Part shown: positions 1-5,750 of the stretch, in pieces | Layout of the letters: each line of letters begins with the position of its first letter | How positions within the stretch are numbered: the stretch's first letter is position 1 | Assembly (NCBI GenBank): GCA_027596195.1 | Contig: JADGJG010000937.1 | Coordinates: 1 to 10,745 of the forward strand | Reading direction: 5' to 3' | Length of the DNA: 10,745 bases | Source: Podochytrium sp. JEL0797 | Lineage: Eukaryota; Chytridiomycota; Chytridiomycetes; Chytridiales; Chytriomycetaceae | Translations under genes and position numbers: made by a program | The notes under the pieces: model-generated | Databases searched by the model: none | Told to the model about the DNA's origin: nothing | The model's input: only the letters and a program-made list of their open reading frames with translations

Positions 1-1082
1 GAACCCACCAAACCCACCCCCACCCACCCCCACACCACCTCCACAAAACCCACAAAACCCAAAAAACCCATCACCCCCTCCTCCGACTCGGACGACGAAT
101 ACTCCCCCCCGGCCCCCACCACGACCACCGCCAAAGACCCGAACCGCCGCGCCTCCGTCAGCGCGGAAAGCATGGACCCGACCAAAGAAAACGCGACCCC
201 CTTCACGCCCATCCACATCCCCAAAACACTTGACCAAACCACCCGCATCACAACCAAACTGCACAACAACATCCTCTTCCGCGCGTGCGACGAAGACCAA
301 CTCACAAACATCATCCACGCAATGTCGGAAAAGAAAGTTCTCCCCGGAGAAGCCGTGATAACGCAAGGCGCGGAAGGCGACTTTTTCTACGTGATTGAAC
401 ACGGAGAATACGATATCCTCGTCAACAACCACAAAGTCCATTTTTACAAGGACGAAGGCTCCTTTGGCGAACTGGCACTCATGTACAACGCTCCCCGCGC
501 AGCCACAATCGTGGCCACAACCGAAGGCGCACTCTGGGCTTTGGACCGTGTCTCGTTCCGACGACTTTTGATGGACACGACGAACCGCAAGCGAAGGATG
601 TACGAGTCCTTCCTGGAAGGACTCAAACTTTTATCCTCGCTCGAAGCGTATGAACGCGTCAAGATTGCAGACGCGTTGGAGAGTAAAATATTCAACGAGG
701 GAGACGTTGTGATTCGACAGGGAGACGTTGGAGAAGAGTTTTACATTATTGAGAGTGGAGAAGCGCGGGTGACCAAGATGGAGGATGGTGTAGAAAAGGA
801 GTATCCGAGATTGAAAAAGGGGGATTACTTTGGAGGTATGTCGCTTCCCTTTTCTGCGGTTATATCTTCCAAACACCAAATTTACTAAATTATAATATAT
901 GTTGTGCAGAGCTCGCCCTCCTCACAGACCAACCTCGCCAAGCCACCATCCGAGCCTGTGGGGGTCGTTTGAAGGTCGCGACACTCGGGAAGGCCGCGTT
1001 TGTGCGTCTTTTGGGACCCGTGGTGGACATTATTAAACGGAATACCGAAAACTACGAATCGGTCAAAGAAATCATTGCGTGA
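1..1082 (+). CDS. cAMP-dependent protein kinase regulatory subunit (5'-partial, two exons)
   Basis: Regulatory subunit of PKA: it holds the catalytic subunit inactive in the cytosol and releases it when cAMP binds. The reading frame is open from base 1 and the CDS is join(1..835, 910..1082), giving 335 residues in the window. The N-terminal dimerisation/docking domain lies outside it. A low-complexity Pro/Thr/Lys linker (residues 1-46) leads to RRASVSAE (residues 49-56, Ser52), the inhibitor sequence with a phosphorylatable serine, as in type II subunits and yeast Bcy1. Two cyclic-nucleotide-binding domains follow. The phosphate-binding cassette of domain A is [15 protein letters not shown] (from residue 155; Glu157, Arg166). 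That of domain B is [15 protein letters not shown] (from residue 277), with Glu279 rebuilt across the exon junction. Both key Glu and Arg residues are present, so both cAMP sites look intact. The ATG at 172 is internal, not the start, because the inhibitor site precedes it. The gene is convergent with the - strand gene at 1283-2482. Family assignment is very secure. Confidence 0.96.
836..909 (+). other. intron in PKA regulatory subunit gene (74 nt)
   Basis: The donor is GTATGT and the acceptor is TTGTGCAG. Splicing after base 835 joins g|ag into the Glu codon of the second FGELALL cassette. Without splicing the frame runs into a stop at 886-888 and loses half of cAMP-binding domain B. Confidence 0.94.
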
Positions 1083-1136
1083 ACGTTCCTTTCCTTTTTT
1101 TATTTGATTTTTTGTTTATTCAAAAAAAAGAACGTT
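1082..1136. repeat. imperfect inverted repeat just after the PKA subunit stop codon
   Basis: AACGTTC at 1082-1088 followed by a pyrimidine run can pair with an A8 run and GAACGTT ending at 1136. The stem is about 15 bp with three mismatches and a loop of about 20 nt. It sits in the 3' untranslated region. Because one arm is poly-T and the other poly-A, chance pairing is a real possibility. Confidence 0.35.
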
Positions 1137-1156
1137 TTGAAAAATTGATTTTGAAA

Positions 1157-1181
1157 CCCCCCCCCCCCCCCCCTCCCCCCC
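1157..1181. repeat. poly-C tract (C17, T, C7)
   Basis: An uninterrupted run of 17 C (1157-1173), one T, then 7 C. It lies in the 200-bp spacer between the convergent PKA subunit gene and the - strand gene at 1283. The opposite strand is a G17 run, which could form a G-quadruplex. Homopolymers of this size are also prone to length errors in sequencing, so the exact count is uncertain. Confidence 0.9.
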
Positions 1182-1282
1182 GAACTTGGGTCCGAAGAAA
1201 AGATTTGTTGCGGCAAAAATCCCCGCTAAAAACCCAACGGCTCCCGGATCAAAAAATATTTTGTTGTAAATGAAATATATTC

Positions 1283-2482
1283 TCAAAAGTCTAAACTCCA
1301 ATCCAAATTAATCGCACTCCCTCCTTCCGGCCCTTCAATCGTCAACGGCTGGAACCGGAACAGCGTCACTTGAAGCTCCTGCTCTTCCTCCTTCTCTCCC
1401 TCCTCCACTTCGTCAATCCACTCAAAGGAAGGGCCCGATTCGGGGAGTTCCAACGCTTTAAACTCCACCTTTGGAACTTGCTTATGAAAAAGCACCACAG
1501 CATTCGCGTCAAAACCCTGCGACTCACTCTCCGACTCGTATTCAACCTCCCCCACTTCCTCCACTTCCTCAATCCACTGAATGCACGGATCAGTCTCAGG
1601 CAACTCGAGCGCCTTGAACACAACCTTGGGAACTTGCTGGTAAAACGGCACCATCGCAGAAACGTCCGATTCCCGACTTGCAGTCTCACAATCCTCCTGG
1701 ATCGAAGCTGCCTGCAGCTCGGGAAGTTTGGATGTTGAGATTGTCGCAACGTGACTTGGAATTCGGCTGTTGGTGCTCACAACTTCCTCAAGTTCAGCAT
1801 GAAGCGACCCCTCACCGACGAATTGGCTTGACCTCGCAGATGACATGAGATTTCTACTGGTTTGAAACGGCTCGATGAAAACGTCGCTTGCTAAACCCCC
1901 ATCTTCCAACGTGTCCGTTTCCGGACTCGAAAAGCACACACTTGGCGGAGACCCGAGCAACATTGGGGTAGACGGAGTAATCGCCATTCCATACAAGGAA
2001 GGATACCGCTGAAGATATTCCAACGGCGCCACTTGCGTCGTGGTAATGGACAAGGAATTCATTTTTTTCTTGACAACGACTCCCTTCTCGGCGGATTGCG
2101 GAGGCTCCCAACCGTTCTCTTGATCGGATCCGCGTGCCTTGCGCTTTCTAGAGCAAAGAGGGTAGAAGAATAGAAGAAGGGCTGTGATGAGGATGGCGAC
2201 GATACCGATCGCGTAGAAAGGGGTGTAAGAAGTAGACGAGATGGGTGCAGTGCTTTCGAGCGCTGCTGTTGCCGTTGGGATTATGGTAGCAGCGTTGGCT
2301 GTTGAGAAGGCTGATGAAGTTGTTGAGAAGGCCGATGAAGTTGTTATCGAGGCTGTTGGGCTTGCACTGGTGGTGGGTAGAGCCAAAGGAACGGCATGAG
2401 GTTGAGGAACAGGAGGCAACGGAGGCAACGGAAGCAATGGAGGCAACGAAGGTAGTGCTGCTGCAGCATCGATCAGATCCAT
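1283..2482 (-). CDS. single-pass membrane protein with duplicated acidic tail module (diverged member of the cluster)
   Basis: A 399-residue protein I do not recognise. Residues 1-87 are Pro-, Ser-, Thr- and Ala-rich and should lie outside the cell. They include a repeated TTSSAFS heptapeptide (47-53, 54-60). A transmembrane helix at about 88-110 (from PFYAIGIVAILITALLLFFY) is followed by Cys110 and the basic patch SRKRKAR, which predicts a cytosolic C-terminus. There is no N-terminal signal peptide, so the helix may act as a reverse signal-anchor. The tail holds two copies of a 36-37 residue module (274-309 and 325-361). Both copies share QVPKV.FKALELPE and W-I-[ED]-EVEE, and Glu/Ser-rich spacers follow each copy. 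The three genes downstream in coordinate order have the same overall plan. The tail's VPKV..KA....W and terminal W-x-L-x-F faintly recall their shared C-terminal domain, but this is weak. The ATG at 2482 is the first in frame and gives the Pro-rich start seen in the neighbours. Confidence 0.75.
   Translation of the reverse strand: MDLIDAAAALPSLPPLLPLPPLPPVPQPHAVPLALPTTSASPTASITTSSAFSTTSSAFSTANAATIIPTATAALESTAPISSTSYTPFYAIGIVAILITALLLFFYPLCSRKRKARGSDQENGWEPPQSAEKGVVVKKKMNSLSITTTQVAPLEYLQRYPSLYGMAITPSTPMLLGSPPSVCFSSPETDTLEDGGLASDVFIEPFQTSRNLMSSARSSQFVGEGSLHAELEEVVSTNSRIPSHVATISTSKLPELQAASIQEDCETASRESDVSAMVPFYQQVPKVVFKALELPETDPCIQWIEEVEEVGEVEYESESESQGFDANAVVLFHKQVPKVEFKALELPESGPSFEWIDEVEEGEKEEEQELQVTLFRFQPLTIEGPEGGSAINLDWSLDF
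1400..1663 (-). repeat. tandem duplication inside the 1283-2482 gene
   Basis: Two units, 1400-1510 and 1556-1663, are recognisable in DNA as well as protein. Examples are the shared CCTCCACTTC.TCAATCCACT and GGAACTTGCT stretches on the + strand. The units encode the duplicated tail module and are separated by about 45 nt coding for Glu/Ser-rich residues. Confidence 0.85.
2301..2342 (-). repeat. 21-bp direct repeat, two copies
   Basis: GTTGAGAAGG[CT/CC]GATGAAGTT occurs at 2301-2321 and again, back to back, at 2322-2342 with one mismatch. It encodes the repeated heptapeptide TTSSAFS in the extracellular region of the 1283-2482 gene. This is a recent in-frame duplication. Confidence 0.9.
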
Positions 2483-2564
2483 TCTATTCTAGTGTTTTAA
2501 CGGTAAACAGATTTTTGAAACAAACAACAATCGCGTACTGTTCACTCGAAACTGAATTTTTTTG

Positions 2565-2570
2565 CACGTG
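2565..2570. promoter_or_regulatory. CACGTG E-box upstream of the 1283-2482 gene
   Basis: A palindromic CACGTG lies 83 bp upstream of the ATG at 2482, in the 246-bp spacer at 2483-2728. It matches the core bound by fungal bHLH factors such as Cbf1 and Pho4. A six-base match is easily found by chance, and other CACGTG copies occur inside coding sequence here, so support is positional only. Nothing else clear is seen in this AT-rich spacer. Confidence 0.3.
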
Positions 2571-2728
2571 CCGAAGTATTTGCTAATAATTTTTTTCATT
2601 TTAAGAAGGAATAATAACACATAAGGTGATTCGGATATTCCCTCTAATTTCTAGACATTAAAACGCATTTTTAAATAATGTCTTTTTTCTTATTCCTCTA
2701 TAATACACTCATTACCAAAAACAAAAAT

Positions 2729-3658
2729 TTAAATCTTCTCCAACAACGAAATCAACGACTCCCAGCTCGGATCCACCTCCTCTTTTCCCCACACAGCAAC
2801 CTCCAACTCAAACACCCGCTTCGCAACATGCGCCGAACTCAACACAACAACTTGTTCAGGCTCATCCTCCTCCCCCACAAAGGCCAGCATATCATTTCCA
2901 ATCAACCTCCACTTCCCTTTTTTCTTATAAACTGGCAGCTTCTTGTCCCCCGACAAAACATGTCCGAAAACGGGGTCCGATTCGACACAAACCGACCTCC
3001 CGGGAAACCTCACCGCGAATCGGCGGCGTTTCTCCTTCCCCACAAGAGCTTCCATATCGCTCTCATGTTTCTCACCCAGATTGGTCGTGAGGAACCCCTG
3101 TCCAACGTTCCGGCTTGAAGAGGTTCCCAGACCGCGTTTGAAGAAGCAGAAAGCGCAAACTGCAGCGAAAACCAGGATGCAGACGATTGCAAATACAATA
3201 GGCAGAACAGAAGGGGAAGAAGTTGGCAGAAGAACTGCAGCATTGGAAGGGACGGAAGAAGGAAGCGAGAGCGATGTCGGGATGGGTAGCATGGAGTCTG
3301 CTGAAGGCGAAGCTGGCGCAAGTAAGGGAAAAGCGACTGCAGAAATCGTTGAAGTCGGTAAAACAGCGACTTCAGCAACCGTTGTGGTTTCGCCGAGAAT
3401 TCCTGCTGGGTCCGAGAGATCAGACACGGAAGTTTGCAATGATAGTATCTGCGAATCAATTGCCTTGGGTGGCAGAAAAAGAGTGGGTGGTGTCGTCGGA
3501 GGGCCCAGAGGTGTTGAGCTTGGAGGATCGGCAGGAAGTTGCTGGAATAATGCCGCCGCAGCTAAAGCCATTTGGGCAATGGGAGATGTCGGTTGATGAA
3601 GAGGGGCTGGGGGTGGGGGAGGCGGCTGAGGATGTTTTGGGTCAGTGGGCTTTGGCAT
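2729..3658 (-). CDS. single-pass membrane protein with the cluster's shared C-terminal domain
   Basis: A 309-residue protein from the ATG at 3656-3658. I chose this start because the next in-frame ATGs upstream (3719-3724) abut a TATA-like TTATATAA at 3711-3718 and would add only a basic, uncharacteristic leader. Residues 1-150 are Pro/Ser/Ala-rich with a PPPPPP run near the N-terminus and are predicted to be extracellular. A transmembrane helix spans about 151-173 (VLPIVFAIVCILVFAAVCAF and on), with Cys168 and Cys171 close to the KRG stop-transfer. A short basic tail (KEKRRRFAVRFPGR, about 208-221) leads to the C-terminal domain at 231-309: FGHVLSGDKKLPVYKKKGKW, then an acidic stretch, a helix-like VVVLSSAHVAKRVF and a final SWESLISLL. 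This lines up along its whole length with the ends of the 3827-5616 and 5751-7676 proteins. No known domain is recognised. It is the shortest member of the cluster. Confidence 0.8.
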   Translation of the reverse strand: MPKPTDPKHPQPPPPPPAPLHQPTSPIAQMALAAAALFQQLPADPPSSTPLGPPTTPPTLFLPPKAIDSQILSLQTSVSDLSDPAGILGETTTVAEVAVLPTSTISAVAFPLLAPASPSADSMLPIPTSLSLPSSVPSNAAVLLPTSSPSVLPIVFAIVCILVFAAVCAFCFFKRGLGTSSSRNVGQGFLTTNLGEKHESDMEALVGKEKRRRFAVRFPGRSVCVESDPVFGHVLSGDKKLPVYKKKGKWRLIGNDMLAFVGEEDEPEQVVVLSSAHVAKRVFELEVAVWGKEEVDPSWESLISLLEKI

Positions 3659-3710
3659 TCGATGATTCCGATAAAGTGAAACTAAATTCACTCTTTCCTT
3701 CCTTCGTGTA

Positions 3711-3718
3711 TTATATAA
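3711..3718 (-). promoter_or_regulatory. TATA-like box for the 2729-3658 gene
   Basis: TTATATAA reads the same on both strands and lies about 53 bp upstream of the chosen ATG at 3658. The spacing suits transcription starting between the two. This is the main reason for rejecting the upstream ATGs at 3719-3724 as the start. The region is AT-rich, so the match is not unique. Confidence 0.45.
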
Positions 3719-3826
3719 CATCATGGGTGGAAGAATTATCTAATATGATAGATTATTCTAAAAAATTGCCTAATAACTTATGAAGTTTTTTGCACAATTT
3801 TGAAAATGAAAAAACATTGAAAAAAA

Positions 3827-5616
3827 TCAAAAGAATGAAATCAAAAGCTCCCAATTCTCACGCAATTTGGGATTTAAACAAGCTTGAATTTCCTCCTTCT
3901 TGAGCGCCGTTCTTGCTTCCTCGAGAGAGCAAATCAAAGAAACTTCGTTCTCCAGATCAACTGGGCCACGATAAACCTGTTTGAAGGAAGGTCAATAAGA
4001 AATAAAATAAATAATATTCCACACGATTGGCGACTGACCTGAGAATTCGATCCAACCCACACCCATCGACCCCCCACAGCCTTAGCCACAGGCCACCAAT
4101 TGTCTCCAAACAAAATGCACCCAAACACAATCCCACTAATCGATTCCTTCATGGCACTCGCTCTGGGCGTAGTTTCACTCGCAGTCACACTCTCCACCTC
4201 CAAGAAACTCGTAGAAACTTGCGTCACCCCGCCACCCACCATTCCCACCGCCACAGCTGGATAACCCCCACTTCTCCCCATACTCCCCCGCGTCAAATCA
4301 CTCAACGCACTCACGCGCGTGTCCCACCCTCCAAACAAACACGGGATCTCATCAATCCCCGGCCTACGATACACAGGCACACTCTTTCCCTCCGACTCCA
4401 CCGTCAACTCACTAAACATACTCAACCGATTGCTGCTCTCCGACCCCGGCATCACAAAATGCACCTTGGTCGCACTATTTTTCCGACCCTCCAAACCGGT
4501 TGACGGAGCCACCACACATCTTGGAAGGCTTCCCCGACGCGGCGTGACACGTGCGAACTGGAACCCAGAGTGAATAGAGTCAATCTCACCAGCAGTATAC
4601 TCTTCTTGCTGTCCGAACGCAATCGGAGCCGGAAGCAACGACGCCTGACTCGGCCGTCTCGTCGCATGTTTGACATCCTTCACATACCCATCTTTCGCCA
4701 AAGAACGCGTCGACTTGCATGACTTGTAACAAACGACACAGAGCCCCAAAAGCAGCAACACGCCCATAGGGATACCGATTTCGAGAAAGCTCCATTTCAA
4801 GCCGTTCGAGGATGGGTCAAGCGTGGTGTTGGACGCCACGGCTTCGACTGGCATGATAAAGGAGGAAGGATGAAGGAGGCTTTCCGCGTCAGTGGTCGTA
4901 GCGGGAGCGAGGGTTGAACTGGGAAGCGTGCTTGAAAGGAAGCCGGCGGAATCGGGCACGTCAATGGGGGAAACAATGGGCACGGCGGCGGCGGCAACGC
5001 CAGGGAGGGTCGCAATTGCGTCGGGAACAAGGGTTGGAGTCTGAGGAACAAGTTGTGGAGTTTGAGGAAAGCCCTGCTGTTGCGGCAGTTGCTGTTGCTG
5101 GGGAAGTTGCTGTTGCAGGGGAATCTGCGGCAGGGGAAGTTGTAGTGGCGCAGCCGCAGGTGCCATCGCGCCAGCCACAGGAGCGGCCAAAGGCGCTGCA
5201 TTCGCCAGTGGGTTCCACGGTCCATGCCAACGCCATCCTTGGTTTGGAATATCAGGAACGGGTGCAGGGGCAGGTGACACAACGGCAGCAGGAGCGGGAG
5301 GAGCCACTGCGGCGGGAGTGGATGCAGGAATGAACGCTACTGAAGTAGTTGAGGCGGGTGTTGCAAAATCGGTACCTGGTGTTGGAGTGGGGCTTGGGGT
5401 TTGGACTGGAAGTGCAACAACGGCTTCAGCGGAAGTGTTCACCACTGCGGCCCCATCGATTGCGGAAGGGGCAGCCACAGGAACAACTGAAGATGCAACA
5501 GAAGGAAAATCAGGAGGTCCTGAAACTGAAGAAATGGCCACGCTGATGATGGCTGGAGTCGCTATTGGCGCTGATGCGGCTGGAGTTGCCTTGGGGTTGG
5601 CAAGAACTGACGACAT
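3827..5616 (-). CDS. single-pass membrane protein with Q/P-rich ectodomain and shared C-terminal domain (two exons)
   Basis: CDS is complement(join(3827..3976, 4039..5616)), 575 residues. Residues 1-275 are Ala/Pro/Ser/Thr-rich with no signal peptide. They include a Trp-rich patch (GWRWHGPWNP, 127-136) and a Gln/Pro-rich stretch (158-198). The transmembrane helix is about 276-297, with Cys293, Cys296 and Cys300 around its cytosolic edge. The tail has basophilic kinase sites RRPS (320-323) and RRGS (360-363), a KH....S..SLLP segment and a RVSALSDL segment, both echoed in the 5751-7676 protein. The shared domain at 498-575 begins FGCILFGDNWWPVAKAVGGR and ends NWELLISFF. Reading through the intron would replace the last 49 residues with 34 unrelated ones. 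The spliced end matches the paralogue nearly half identically by hand alignment, which confirms both the intron and the relationship. Function is unknown; a surface sensor or receptor-like role is inferred from architecture alone. Confidence 0.85.
3977..4038 (-). other. intron splitting the shared C-terminal domain (62 nt)
   Basis: On the - strand the donor is CAG|GTCAGT and the acceptor is TTCAAACAG|GTT. The intron lies between complete codons, after Gln526. Removing it restores VYRGPVDLENEVSLI, which aligns with VYTGDSDYDDEVILI in the 5751-7676 protein. The two paralogues with clear domains have no intron at this point. Confidence 0.93.
5023..5145 (-). repeat. Gln/Pro-rich low-complexity repeat in the 3827-5616 gene
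   Basis: It encodes residues 158-198, with units of the type LPQQQ and LVPQTP. The DNA shows repeated GTTGCTGTTG-type units on the + strand. It is probably slippage-prone, and predicted to be disordered and extracellular. Confidence 0.8.
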
Positions 5617-5750
5617 AGAATAATAATAATTATATAACGAGCATTAGCCAACAACTCTACCTAAATTTCCTTATTTCCATTTCTCGCGTAAAACTGAAAC
5701 AGAATTTTCGTAAAAAGTAATATTAACAAAATTTATCACATTATTAAACA

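Noticed and set aside
2943..3783. + strand open frames of 217 and 186 residues opposite the 2729-3658 gene
   Set aside because: They have no domain, transmembrane or start context, and overlap a - strand gene confirmed by homology to its paralogues.
4027..5623. Several + strand and alternate - strand frames across the 3827-5616 gene
   Set aside because: These are compositional shadows of Ala/Pro-rich coding sequence, while the chosen frame is supported by the spliced C-terminal homology.
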